Source: Neurospora tetraspora
Taxonomy: Eukaryota; Ascomycota; Sordariomycetes; Sordariales; Sordariaceae
Length of the DNA: 64,000 nucleotides
Direction of reading: 5' to 3'
Assembly (NCBI RefSeq): GCF_033439725.1
Contig: NW_026944384.1
Location: forward strand, 372,001-436,000
The notes under the pieces were generated by a model that saw only the letters and a program-made list of their open reading frames with translations, was not told the origin of the DNA and searched no databases. Positions 12,491 through 24,017 of this stretch are shown in pieces (position 1 is the first letter of the stretch; each line of letters begins with the position of its first letter). The position numbers and the translations under genes are program-made.

Positions 12491-13183
12491 CACTGTCCCA
12501 CACTGTCCTCGGTGGGTGTGGACTTGCCTCTGTGGACTGTGGTCTGCCCGGGCCTGCCATTCTTTGGAGTTGCCCTGTCCACTGGAGCAGAGGCCCTTGT
12601 TTCTTGTCCACTGGTTCCTTCCTTGCCTGCCACTCCAGTCTTGACAGTTCCTTCGCCTTGTGCCGTGTCTGTGTTGAAAACCTCTGTTCTCCAGATCCAA
12701 AAATCCGCTTTTCTCCTTTAATCCCACCTTGGCCGGCGCCAGCTTGCTAAGAACATCAATATTAAAGACTTCATATCCGATAGACTTTGTGCTTGCCGTC
12801 GACACGCCATCCACCCGGCCAGCTCCGCCCACGCTCGAAAATTCAAAAAGAGCCAGCCGACAACTTGGTTTCCCAAAGACCGTCTTCCCGATGCGCAAAT
12901 CAGACCAAAGCATATAGCGATTCCGCCCATCACAGACTGCGGTCCACCTTTATGCCATTCCCACCCGATCTCGAGTTCCATCTGTCTTCCTGGCCTTGGC
13001 GACCGCTCCCCCACAGCAGGCCACGCCAGTCCGCCGAGGGAGGCTCAGGCACGAGCACGAGGTAGTTGTTCGGCGAGAGAGAACCCCTTCGGTCCCGACC
13101 TTGACCACGACCACGTCGACATTTCCAGTCCCCGTCCGGTATCCCGGCTGGCTCAGAACACGCTTCTGAGTCGGCATAGGCGT
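12491..13183. other. Upstream/leader region of the AcrB-like gene
   Basis: Nearly 700 bases without a gene. The first part is rich in TGTCC/TGTGGACT words. The part nearest the next gene is CG-balanced and pyrimidine-biased, as expected for a promoter and 5' leader. No specific site is identified. Confidence 0.4.
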
Positions 13184-16100
13184 ATGCCTCGCGCGTCAAA
13201 TTCAGCAAAGCGACAGCAGGGTGCCAACAACCAGCGCGACACGAGACATGAAGGTGGCCTTGTAGGCCCGGGCAAGCGCATTCCCAAGCAGCAAAAGAGT
13301 CACCAGCAGCTCGCCGCCCTCGATCAACGTCCTACTGCTGCTGTCGTCGATAATGCTGCCCCCGCAGCCGTCCCCCAAGCCAATAACAACAATAATATCA
13401 CGACAGCTGCCAATGCTTTCCCCGCCCTGCCCGACGACAACAACAACACCATGGCCGCCGAGTCTCAGCGCCGCGGCTCCCTGGGCGGCGCCTACTCCGA
13501 GTCAGAGTCCGCCGAGTCGCTCGCCTTCCCGCCCCTCCAGTCCGCCCACGAGGAGAACCACCGTCAGATCAACGTGAACGACGCCAAAAACACAAACGTT
13601 CACCGTGACCCCGGTCCCGTCGAATATGCCCTGACCGTACTCAAGTCCTGCCCGATCTACGATACCATCGCCATCCTCATCATCCTGATGCAGTTGTCTC
13701 CGGCTTTCCTCGCCATTGTCTACATGCTCTTCACCCTCTTGACCTTTGTCCCTCCCGTTACTACTAGTTCCGGGTTGACCATTGCCGATATCTTCGATGG
13801 GAACCAGGGCACACCCTCGCTCACCACGCTGGTCTGTATGGACGTGGCTGTGTTGGGTATATGGCTGTTCCTATGGGCTCCCATGCAGCAGTTCATATTG
13901 GATTTAGCCCAGGTTGTCATATCCCTTACCCTCGGAGGAGGCGGAAGCTCAAGGACTAGCACGTCAAACAGCATCTTCCTCTGCGTCGCCATCATTGGGG
14001 CTTCCCAATGGACGAGACAGGCTAGGTGGAATGGTCTCTCCCATTTGAGTACCCTCTTTGGCACGAATCGCTTCTTTCCGACCAGTCATGGTGGTCCTAT
14101 CGAACATACCGTACGAGCTTTCGAGAAAAAGGGTCCGTATGGCTGGGTTAGAAGCGTTTTGGCTATACATATTCTTACACAGGGACTGGTACGGTACATT
14201 CGGGAGTGGTATCTACGCAGGGAAAGACGAGATTTGCAGTCACAAAGTCAACTGGATCCGGAGGCCGGCAAGACGGTCTCGTTTTCGGACAGCTGCTCCG
14301 ACGCGGCGCTGATGGCAGCCGATAGCGACGCCCATCTGCAAACAAGTGCGGGTACTGTTTCGAACAAGAAGAGACGAAAGCAGAGCGCTCAAGTTAGAAT
14401 ACGACAGCCTCTGTGGGCCGCCCTGGCTAGTACAAAAATTGTTATGGTGAAGGAGTATGAGCTTTCCCATGCGGCTTCCGAATCAGCTGGTAGCAACGCT
14501 ACGGATATCCACAACTTGGGGAACGCGCCGTTTAATACACAGCCGGAACAGATTTGGATTTGTTACATTGGCAGCGACGAATTCTGCTTCAACACGAGTT
14601 ATTTTCCAGACTTTCCTGACGACGAAACCGTTGACGAGGCAGGAACCCCTGGCGTCAGCATCGCCAAGCCCTTTTATGTCAGAGTTAACAACGCGAAATG
14701 GCAACCGACACGCATCATTCCTATCGAAGGCACCGAAGAAGACAAGCACCAAGGCACCCGTTGGACAGGCGACATCTATGGACTTACCCCCTTATCCAAC
14801 TATGCATGCGAATTTGTTAGCACTCGAACCGACCAGGTTATTTACAAGGCCAATGTCAGGACCGTCCAGGCTAAGAGTAGGGATCCCGAGGCACCCGCAA
14901 AGGCAGCACCTAACAACCAGCGCGTTAATAACGTTCGCCACGACTCTCCGGTTACTACCCTGAGGGCTTCGATTGCGGCTGCCGAGATCAAGCTGGCTGA
15001 CGAGAAGGCCCGACTCAAGGCTGCGCGCAAGGAAAACAACCGTAGAGTGAACGCTGCCAAAAAGGAGGTTGAGAAACTCACGGCAGCTGTCCAGTCCGCG
15101 GGAGGTGATGACGATAAGCTCAAGCAGAAGGTGGCCCAGAACAAGATCCAGGAGAAGCGAGCCGAGGAGTCCATCGCGCAGCTGGAAGCCGAACTAAAGG
15201 AACTCGAAGCCATTCCCGAGGAGCTCCTTGCAGAATACCGTTCCAAACAGAGCACTTGGAAGTGCGAGAAGGCTCGCTACGAGGAAGCCCGCTCCGCATT
15301 CAAGAGCTTCAACGCCACGCTCGAGTCCGAACTCAAAGTCCTCAAAGACGAGCAAACCAGCCTGCAAGCCAAGCAAAAGAAGGTCGAATCCCGCATCAAC
15401 AAGGTCAAGGAAGAGCACAAGCGCATTACGGATGCCAATGCTCAGGGCCTTGGTGAAGCTGAACGCCGGCGTCAGAACCGCGCCACGCTTGAAGCGGACA
15501 TTGCCACGGCCGAGAGGCATCTCACTGATCGCATCAATTCTGTCAGAAGCATGAACATGGCGAAGCAGGCACAGATCAGCGACATGAGCAACCAGATTCA
15601 CGCGTACCTGTCGAGTGTGCAGGAGGATATGGCGTACGGCCATGCGGCGGCAGTTGCTGGCGGTCAGTACCCGCAAGCAAGTAATGCTAGCACTGGCTGG
15701 GGAATGCCTCCCGTTGGTGCTACCGCCGCTGCAGCAGCTGTCAATAGCACTTTTGCCAACGCACCGGCTCAGACTCTCTGGCCCGCAGCCACTGCCGCAG
15801 CATCTGGTTCTTCGTCTCTAGGCCCCCAGACTGGTCCAGCAGCCCTTCTTCCGCCGCCGCCGATCGGAGGACCGTTCAGCAACCCCCTCCAGCAGCAACA
15901 GCAGTCTCAGCAAGCGGCTATCGGCACCCCGGCTCAGCAACGCAAGGCACGAGACAGATCCTCGTCGATGCTTAGTGACATCTCAGGATTCACTGAGTCA
16001 ACGGATGAGGATGAGCGCGAGAGACTCGAACGCGAAAGACTTGCAATAAGCTACGGTCAGAACCATCAGCATCAGCACAGCAACGCGAACACCATCTTCG

Positions 16101-16450
16101 GCACCCCGGGTTCGATGCGCGGAGCACCGCCCGGTTTCGGCTTCCCGACCAGACAGCAGCGACTCGCCGGCAACAACGGTACCTTCGGTCCCATCGGCGG
16201 TGGTTCGAGCTCAGGCTTCAACGGATTTACCAGTGGTACTGCCCTGGGATCCGGCTCCGGCTCCGGCTCGGGTACCGGGTCTGCCGTTGTCTCTGTCGGC
16301 TCTGTCGGCTCGGGATTTGCTTCAGGAGGTTCAGCGTCGGGTTCCGGTGTTGACTCGGGTCGTAGCAGCGTCAGGTCCGCCGGAGACAGTGCTGGTAGTG
16401 GTAGTGCTGAGGGGAGCTCGAAAGATCCTGGTAGCCCTAGTGATCGTTGA
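13184..16450 (+). CDS. acrB: AcrB-like ubiquitination-network signalling protein
   Basis: A single exon of 1088 residues. Residues 1-140 are disordered and rich in Gln/Asn/Ser. Hydrophobic segments at about 161-190, 214-250 and possibly 262-275 and 321-338 indicate an integral membrane protein. About 590-805 is a long Lys/Glu/Ala-rich coiled coil (AEIKLADEKARLKAARKEN, SIAQLEAELKELEAIPEELL). The C-terminus (~805-1088) is low-complexity, with Gln/Ala-rich and then Gly/Ser-repeat sequence. This order of disordered N-terminus, membrane segments, coiled coil and disordered tail, and the local sequence around the first membrane segment, match the fungal AcrB family. In Aspergillus nidulans, AcrB acts with the arrestin-like CreD in the ubiquitin network that modulates carbon catabolite repression. 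The family call comes from recognition of the sequence, not a search. Confidence 0.8.
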   Translation: MPRASNSAKRQQGANNQRDTRHEGGLVGPGKRIPKQQKSHQQLAALDQRPTAAVVDNAAPAAVPQANNNNNITTAANAFPALPDDNNNTMAAESQRRGSLGGAYSESESAESLAFPPLQSAHEENHRQINVNDAKNTNVHRDPGPVEYALTVLKSCPIYDTIAILIILMQLSPAFLAIVYMLFTLLTFVPPVTTSSGLTIADIFDGNQGTPSLTTLVCMDVAVLGIWLFLWAPMQQFILDLAQVVISLTLGGGGSSRTSTSNSIFLCVAIIGASQWTRQARWNGLSHLSTLFGTNRFFPTSHGGPIEHTVRAFEKKGPYGWVRSVLAIHILTQGLVRYIREWYLRRERRDLQSQSQLDPEAGKTVSFSDSCSDAALMAADSDAHLQTSAGTVSNKKRRKQSAQVRIRQPLWAALASTKIVMVKEYELSHAASESAGSNATDIHNLGNAPFNTQPEQIWICYIGSDEFCFNTSYFPDFPDDETVDEAGTPGVSIAKPFYVRVNNAKWQPTRIIPIEGTEEDKHQGTRWTGDIYGLTPLSNYACEFVSTRTDQVIYKANVRTVQAKSRDPEAPAKAAPNNQRVNNVRHDSPVTTLRASIAAAEIKLADEKARLKAARKENNRRVNAAKKEVEKLTAAVQSAGGDDDKLKQKVAQNKIQEKRAEESIAQLEAELKELEAIPEELLAEYRSKQSTWKCEKARYEEARSAFKSFNATLESELKVLKDEQTSLQAKQKKVESRINKVKEEHKRITDANAQGLGEAERRRQNRATLEADIATAERHLTDRINSVRSMNMAKQAQISDMSNQIHAYLSSVQEDMAYGHAAAVAGGQYPQASNASTGWGMPPVGATAAAAAVNSTFANAPAQTLWPAATAAASGSSSLGPQTGPAALLPPPPIGGPFSNPLQQQQQSQQAAIGTPAQQRKARDRSSSMLSDISGFTESTDEDERERLERERLAISYGQNHQHQHSNANTIFGTPGSMRGAPPGFGFPTRQQRLAGNNGTFGPIGGGSSSGFNGFTSGTALGSGSGSGSGTGSAVVSVGSVGSGFASGGSASGSGVDSGRSSVRSAGDSAGSGSAEGSSKDPGSPSDR

Positions 16451-19400
16451 GCTATCCTCTGCTCCGCTTAGCCTGTGTCTACTCTAGACTCTGACGTCTG
16501 TTTCGCCTCCCTGTTTGTTCGTTCTGCTTGTGCTTGTTTGAGTGTTGTCTGCTGGTCTGTTTAGGCCAGTGCTTCGTTCCGTCGTTTGTGTGTCATTGAT
16601 GGATGTTGGCTGCCGGGATAGTTGCTAAAGCTAGTGCGCTTGACCGCTTGAGTGTTCGTGTCTGAGCTCATATCGGCAATGCGGTGTCAATGGATGGATG
16701 TCTATAGATGTACCTGAAGGGGTGCCGCTTGTTGGTCGTGGAAGCTTGATGTGGCTTGTCGTGGATGCTCGTCGTGGATGTGTGGGCGTGCTTGTCTCGC
16801 TGGCTGATGTGTTGACGGCAGTCGAGTTGGGAAAAGGTGTACCTAGCGTAGTATGATAATCCGAGCGGACCAGTCCTTGTTTCTTTTTCTCTCCATCTTT
16901 ATTGATCCCTTAATCCACCCTGCTTATGTGATGGTGAATGTACTGCGGCAAAGCATGTGGAAAGTCGATATAAACGAAGGGGGGAGCGGTCCGTTTTATA
17001 CCTTAGAGGTACCTTCAGGTTTACTGATCATCGGTCTTTGTTCCACACCTCAAACACGGCAGTTTTTCTACTTCCTTGATGCAGCTCCGATCATCTCCTG
17101 GGCTCGGTCAGCTCCGTGCCAACCTGCCTCCATGTCAATCGGTTTAGTTCAGCTCGGTCCGGCAAGCCACTTCTGTTGTACGGGTACCTGTCCCGTAGAG
17201 CCAGGCTTTGGCAGTGATTAGAACGGACGAAAATCCGATGCTAGAGACTTGCTTAAGGCCCTTGATGACGACGTTTGAGGTTGAATCACACCATCTGTCA
17301 TCGTCAATTGTTCACGGGGGCGGGTACTCTACCCATAGACTCATCCGCGTTACCTTGCTCAATGTCTCGAGGCATAAGACGTGTTTAATGCACAAGTCCA
17401 AAGCAATATAGTTATCCCGATACTTCTCTGATCCTGCGGTTTATGGGTTTGGTATACAGATGGCAATACAGCTGGTGGTGATGCTATGGTCGAGTGTCCG
17501 TGATTGTCCACAACATGCTACACTCCTGCCGAATTCACGTCTTTTCATGGCTATCCTCGTGGTCGTCGAAATGCAAGTTTCCGCCCAGAGCACGGAACGA
17601 TAGCAGAAACGGCCGATTTAAAGAAATGGAGTAGAAAAATTCTAGCAAGAGTTCAGACAGCTTGCTTTGAGTCTTTCGCGGAAGTATACGCATCTCCCAG
17701 GAACATCAACCTTCAAGTGAACATTTCTCCCGCTTCTTTCTCAACTCGCAACACAAAAGACGATTTGCCTTTGTTGACCTAGTGTAGCCTAGAGCAACAA
17801 GAATAACGGGAGGAGTGGCCTTGTTGCCATGGCATTTTTTAATTTTTTTTTGGGTTCCTTTGCATTGCATCGACATAATTTCGTCTTCTTCTTCTTCTCC
17901 GTATATACTGTCAACAGGTAAGGTATTTACCAGCCTTTCCGCTTCCTTTCATCTGGTGTTCGTCCCTCTCAGGTCTTTCTTTAGCTTTACTGGTGCTCTG
18001 CGTGATCTTCTTCCCAGAGGAATCCTCATCGTTGTCCTCTCGCGTGCGCGAACTACCGTAATTCGCGGCACATTTCACCGTTCAGTCCGGGTGATGATTT
18101 CTCACTTTTCCAAGTGCGTTAGAGGGTTTGCAGGTAAAGATAGCTCCTTTAGATAGAAGAGGCCTGCTTTCAAATACAAGCAGCACGCCTTGAACAACCA
18201 CCCGTGGCTGACGATCTTTCCTTTTTTTTTTCTTTCCTCCCTTCTGCTAAACTACACAAACATTTCAAAAACGAGCACGGATAATTGTGTGTCAAAATCT
18301 CGCAAGAATGTTCTTGCCGTTTTCTGTGAGTTTTGTTTTCAAATACAACCGCTTGCAGTCATGACGTCCATCGTCTCCATCTCGCCGTCTGTCGCTCCTT
18401 CCTCGACTGTCGTCCTCAAGAGTCAAACACCTCATGCATATCGCCGCATTACCCGGCCGGTCACTCTTGCCTGCCGCTACTTTCCGTCCATGTCTCTTGC
18501 ATTTTCCTGTCCATTCAGCAATGCTCCTTCCCCCATCCGCATCCTGAGCAAATGACTTTCTGCGTGGCATTTGTGTCCCGCACGCAAACCATCTCGACGA
18601 CGGCCTGAACACTTCACCGTTGCGAATTACACCTGCATAATAGGGTACCATCATCTCCTTTCCATTCACCACCCTTCCCGTCCTCGCCGTATTTACCTTA
18701 GTGAACACTACTGCACACCCCTATATTGGCGCTGCTATATTCCCCCTTTTCTATACTTCCATTCCCGTCCGGTTGCTTGTCATGCATCGAATCGAAGCCG
18801 TTCAATCGTTCATCTACCCAGCCGGGATGTTCAATGTGACATCACCTTCCGCAGCTGGTGGTTAGGTATGGAAATTACTGCGTAGCAGACGGATGGTAGG
18901 AGAGGATGGTATGTAATAGCCTGAAGAGAACCGAACCGGGCTATTGGGACTTTTTTGTTGGATTATGCATAGCCTGGATTCATTCACACTTGCGGATATC
19001 TGACGACAAAGTGAAGTCCTTTCGCTCAGCGATGGTCTGCAAGTCGCAAGATCTTGGAGCGGCTCTTAACGGGTTAACTGCCCCTGCACTTCAATTCGTG
19101 TCATTATGTAGTGCCTCTGCAGCAGTCTGCACATGCCGTGGGCATTGATGGGATTGACGGAGGACAATTCCCAAAGCATCAAAACTTCCCAATGAACTTT
19201 TCCCCAGAAACGCCACAAGCCACATCCGTCCAATTTTCTCAATCCAACGAATGCATCGATCCCTGTCCGTCTGTCCGTCTTCATATGCTTCCCTTTGTTC
19301 AAGGTTCAAATCGTCCAAAACGCCGCCACCCGAGGCTAAAAAACCCAAAATAGTTACATTTGTACATCCTGCCAAGCTGACAGCGGCAGCAATGTGTTGC

Positions 19401-20873
19401 GTACGGTCTGGTCTGTACGTCACGCAGGCAACAGAATTGTGGCTCGGTGGCTCGTCGGTGGCGTTAGACGAATTTGGTGAGACTGATCAACAGATCGACA
19501 ACGGGCTGGGACTCCGTCTTTGTTGAGCCCCTCTGTGGGTTTTTGGGCTCAGCTTACGACGACACCTCTTCAGAATGGAAGCTTTGTGGTACGTGTCTCA
19601 AGCTCGGCGAAATATACTCGGACTTCCTCTGGTGCCACAACTTTTTCTCCGAGTTGAAGGTTCGCTCCAATCAGCCTCAATCTACTTGATTGTCGATGTT
19701 GCCATCCACTCCCGTTCTCGTTCTCGCAACTTTTCCATTTGCTATTCCTCGTTTCTATGTAGTATAGAGAGGTCCTGTTTAAACGTTTTCTTTTTCCCTC
19801 ATTGTGTTAAACGCAAAACCTTCAAATTCACCGAACATATCATTAACCACAACCCATTATGCACCTGCCCCGTTAGGTAGGTAACTAATACCATTTCGTA
19901 AATTCTACTCATCGTCAAATTGCTTCCGATGCACCACCGTTATGCACGCATATGTACAATTTCGAATGCAGTACCGAAAAGAAACTACCCAAAAGTGGCT
20001 GTGTCTTTTCCAATGTTGCGCGGCCGCTCACGTTACATACCTCGTCGACTACAATAACTCTCTGCTACCTTTGCTCGCTTTGCTCTGTGTATTCGTTCCA
20101 TGTAAATTTGTCTGCCCGGTTTGCAATAATACCTACCCCAATGAAAACCTTGAATGACAAGCGAGTTAGCGAGGTGAAAATCCGACCACTCAGGGGAATC
20201 AGGCTTTGAGATGCATAACCGGGCAATAACCAATTGCCTACTACCTGCCATTTCTTGCCTGTATTTCCTGATGATGCATCGGCCGACATGCCTGACATGG
20301 GCTTGATGGGGAACTGCTGACAGGGGGCGGAGGAAAAGGCGGCATTGAGCCGCAGAGGCCGCCGCGTAGCCGCCGTGCATTGGACGCATTGCCTTGGAAG
20401 GACGGCTCAGACGGGCAGGTGGGTGAGAGAGATGACATGGGGCAGAAATGACATGGTTCAACCGACCGAGTCCGACTGGACTTGACATGGCTCGAGTCAA
20501 GACTGCAGTATGTAGTGAAGGATGAATCTTACGAGAGGACGATATTGAGACGGTTTGACGTTTTGAAACGCTTCAGAGGCTTGTTCATGATTCACGAGTC
20601 ATACTTAACACCCTGGAAATTGTTTTTGTAGTTCGATAAATGTTGGACAATTGGGATTCCAATTTGATAGCACGCATTTGACTGACCATAACGGTTTTGC
20701 AGTTGAAATCAAATTTGGAAGAATAAATCGTATTAAATATTTCTCAACCTCAACTCACTCACTGGCGCAAGTAAAGAGAAGCCGAGAAGGAAATTGAAGT
20801 GAAAGTTCCAAATTAACTGTTCCTGAATCCAACCATCTCTCGCTCTCTCGCGAGAAAGAAAAGAGATAGTGTA
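16451..20873. other. Long intergenic region without a supported gene
   Basis: About 4.4 kb in which no ORF shows domain-like sequence. The longest, 20033-20500 (-) and 18292-18708 (-), look random. It contains a TAGAGGTACC decamer at 17004-17013 and a CTTCTT microsatellite near 17,885. The first few hundred bases are the 3' flank of the AcrB-like gene. No tRNA or 5S rRNA was recognised. Confidence 0.4.
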
Positions 20874-21096
20874 GTTCAATCAGCAAAGATGCAGAGAAGT
20901 ATGACACACCCGCTATATTCGATTTTAAGGAGAATGAGCATAAAGGTCCCATTAGGGAGATGTTTGAAGGACCTTTACTCGTCAGGTCTACAAAATCCTG
21001 ACGAGTATGTCTGATGGGACCTTTATGATCACTCTTCTGAAAATCGAATGTAGCGGGGGTGTCATATTCCTCTGCATCCTCTCTTTGTGATTGAAC
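20874..21096. mobile_element. Hairpin (fold-back) repeat, MITE-like, about 223 bp
   Basis: The two halves are imperfect inverted copies of each other. GTTCAATCA at 20874-20882 pairs with TGATTGAAC at 21088-21096. GATGCAGAG... near 20888 pairs with ...CTCTGCATC ending at 21078. ATAAAGGTCCCAT in the left half pairs with ATGGGACCTTTAT in the right half. At the centre ACTCGTCAGG and CCTGACGAGT close an apical stem. The whole could fold into one long hairpin. Degenerate similarity may extend a few tens of bases beyond both ends. No clear target-site duplication was found, so the superfamily is unassigned. It has no coding capacity. Confidence 0.75.
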
Positions 21097-21366
21097 TTTT
21101 TTACTTTTCGGCGGACGAGAAGTTTCTGAACTCCCTAGGGATATTTCCCTTAGATGTCGTATATGGAGGTGTGGTTCTGTTTTACCCACCGGACCAGTAG
21201 TTAATAGTTACGTTTCAAGTTTCCGACACAATATCCATTATACACATAATAACTTCATACAACATTTCCAATCGTCGTAAGGTATCATCCAACCACCTTC
21301 ATTCCATCCATCTTCTTTCCCACCATCGTTACAACTTTCACAGATTACCCATCAAGGACGGATAAT
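21097..21366. other. 3' flank of the CFEM gene
   Basis: A short gap between the hairpin repeat and the stop codon of the minus-strand CFEM gene. It presumably carries that gene's 3' untranslated region. No specific signal is assigned. Confidence 0.4.
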
Positions 21367-22019
21367 TTAGAAAGCAGCAAGGGCAGCAAGGGCAGCGACA
21401 CCGAAGCTGCCGATGTAGCCGGCAACGGCGGCGCCAGCCTCAGCGGGGGAGGAAGAGGCCGGGGGAGCCATCGAGACGGTGCCGTTGCTGGAGGGAGCGG
21501 GGGCGGCAGAGACGGAAGAGCTGGGGGCGAGGGTGGTGGCGGCAGCGGCGGAGCTGGACACAACAGCGGGAGCGGAGGTGGTGGCAGCGGCGGAGCTGGA
21601 GGGAGCAGCGGCAGCGGAGCTGGAGGCGGGGGCAGCGGTGGTGGCAGCGGCAGAGCTGGAGGGAGCAGCGGAAGAGCCGGCGCCGGAGAGGACCTCCTTG
21701 CAGAAAGTCTCGGTGGCGGGGAGAACCTTGTCTGAAGGGGGTATGTCATGTTAATTTATATGTCGTTGAAGGGGCTTATATGAGGACGGGAAAACATACT
21801 CAGGGCAACGTCCGCACCGCAGGCGCCAATGACGCAGCCGGTGGCAGAGCTGACGAGAGAGTCCTTCTTCTCGCAGATGCACTTGTAGTCGGTCTTGGAA
21901 GTGCAGACCGATTCCGCGGCCTTGTCGATGCAGGGGAGGGCGCACGAGGGGATGATGGAGATGTCCTGGGCGGAGGCAACGGCCACGAAGGCGGCAAGGG
22001 CGACAGCGGAGTACTTCAT
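21367..22019 (-). CDS. CFEM-domain, GPI-anchor-type cell-surface protein
   Basis: Two exons, 22019-21800 and 21731-21367, with a 68-bp intron (GTATGT...TTCAG), encode 194 residues. Residues 1-17 form a signal peptide (MKYSAVALAAFVAVASA). Residues ~18-90 are a CFEM domain with all eight cysteines in the expected order (CALPC, then KCIC after an Asp, then GCVIGAC, then the last Cys in FCKEV). The last two cysteines are separated by the intron junction, which supports the splice. The middle is a Ser/Ala/Thr repeat tract, probably O-glycosylated and wall-spanning. The hydrophobic C-terminus (VAGYIGSFGVAALAALAAF) fits a GPI-anchor signal. Family roles include haem/iron handling and cell-wall structure in fungi; the specific role here is unknown. 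The upstream leader is C/T-rich on the coding strand. Confidence 0.93.
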
Positions 22020-23940
22020 TTTGAATTAGGGTTGTTGTAAGGTTGTTATTAGGTGTAGTAAGTTGTCTGGCTGAACGAAAGTCGGCTGGAAGCTGAAACA
22101 CAGAAGCGAGTGTGTATTTGGTGGCGGAGAGATAAAGAAGGGAAAGAAGGTGCAGATGGGGAGGATGACACCGCTTTTATGTTTTCTCTGGTTCTGGTGG
22201 AAGGTGTGTGTGTCAAAGAAAGGCACCGAAACAGCTTCCTTCCTAGGTTGCCTCCCATTGCTCCAAAGACCCAAGCCAAGGCCCCAGAAAGGAGGGTGGG
22301 AAAAGACGGGGTGGCTGGCAACGGTAGCATCCCACTGGGTCCTACCATTTGCTACCTCCGGTAGCATTCACACCTTCCACACCTCGCACTTTTTGGCGCA
22401 CACGCGGCGTAGAACCCCGAGTGTCGTCCCCGTTGTGGAGGAGGTGCTGGGAAGGAACTCTTGACAGGCCCCCTGCATTGGAGGAAATAGTTCCACTAGG
22501 CTACAGATCCTCCCGTGAATGGTTAAGCAAGATGGAGCCCATCTATGGGCCATGTCCCTGGTTCATTTTGAGCACTTGCCCTCCATCGGCCATCTCGCCC
22601 GGTCGAATTGCGGCGGCGGAAGGAACAGCAGACAGACAGACCTGCCAGGAACTGCAAGAACCGGATGAACGGGTGTTGACGACGGCAACAAGGGGGTTTG
22701 TAACCATGTCGCCCTTTCATCGCCGCCGCTTGACCCGATGAGGATTTAATCCCCAGACGGTTGACATGCGTGATGGTGTTGGAATTCATCACATTTTGCG
22801 TCCATTCAGGGCTGTTTTGGCCTGGGGATGGATGAGCTAACAGAAAGTCGCGGGGGGACGGAAAGATTGAAGATCTGGGGAAAGTGGATGAACGCATATG
22901 ATTGTCATTGTCAGCCTCGGCATCGTGGAGTAGGTTGTGGGTGGTTGACAGGGGGGAGGCCTGTCCGAGGCAACACACATACGAGCGTCCACAGACCACA
23001 GGCCGGCACCAGCCCTGAGAGGCCTGACCAATCATGGAATTATGACACCCTTTTCCGTGCATGGTGACACGAGCAATAATATTTCCGACCATGTACCTGG
23101 AGTCGCACATGGGAGATGGTGACGGTGGTTTGGGATGCAGCAGCGTGCAAGGTACGAGACTTGTCAGATTCCATGCCCATTGTGTCCCACAACCCGAGAT
23201 GATTCCCCATGGGCAGAATGGATCTCTTTTTGAGATTCACAGTGGAATGAAGGGTCGGGTGTCCACCTCATCGGATTTCCTGGTGAATATCACGATTGAC
23301 CAGCCACTGCGATAATCAACAAAAAATCGTTGAGCAAATCGACAAGCGGAACAGCAACACAGCACTTGCTGACTGCTGTCCCAACCTCAACCCATGCCGT
23401 GCATCACGGAACACGTGTTGAGGCTTGATATGGCTTGATGACTTTCTCGATGTGGTCAACATGGCGGGAGAGCGGTATGCGCCAACAAGGGGAAACTGTA
23501 ACTTTTGGTGATCCACTACACCAAACACGCTGACCTACGCCAAGGACGATAACCCCCAGCACCCGGAGCTAGCAAAAGGTCTCCGTGGTCTCGGTGAGTT
23601 CGGAAATTGAACTGCAACCATCCAAATCACTTGACTGATGACTTCCTGTTGCGACGACTCGGCGGCCAGTGTCGGAGTACATATGGACTGCGAGAAGCGA
23701 CTGTCCATCACTGGATTTAGCAGAAACACCTTTGAGGCCACAAAGGGGAAATTGTCATGCGAATCCGGAGTTTACCTCTCGACGGCGATTGGTTGCCAGA
23801 GACCGGTTCCAGATGCGAGATTCATTCGATTCATTCGACCCCCGACGAGTACTCACATGACCCGACCCTATTACCAAAGCTCCCTGACCTAAGTGGATAC
23901 GCTAAGACCGACCCTACACTGTGAAAAATCTCTTATCCGA
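22020..23940. other. Upstream region of the CFEM gene up to the RIP boundary
   Basis: The first ~200 bases are the promoter and leader of the CFEM gene on the minus strand. The rest, about 1.7 kb, carries no ORF with protein-like character. Composition changes sharply to A+T-rich at about 23,930-23,960. Confidence 0.45.
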
Positions 23941-23965
23941 CCCTTGCCCCCTTAATATTTTCTTT

Positions 23966-24017
23966 CCCCGTAGAGAAATAATTAATTGCTCGCTTGAAGT
24001 TCCCTATAGAGAAATAA
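23966..24017 (+). repeat. Left copy of the inverted repeat at the RIP-block ends
   Basis: It begins CCCCGTAGAGAAATAATT, continues through TGCTCGC and AAGTTCCCT, and ends in GAGAAATA. The reverse complement of 33028-33081 matches it with a few mismatches and two short gaps. Confidence 0.65.
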
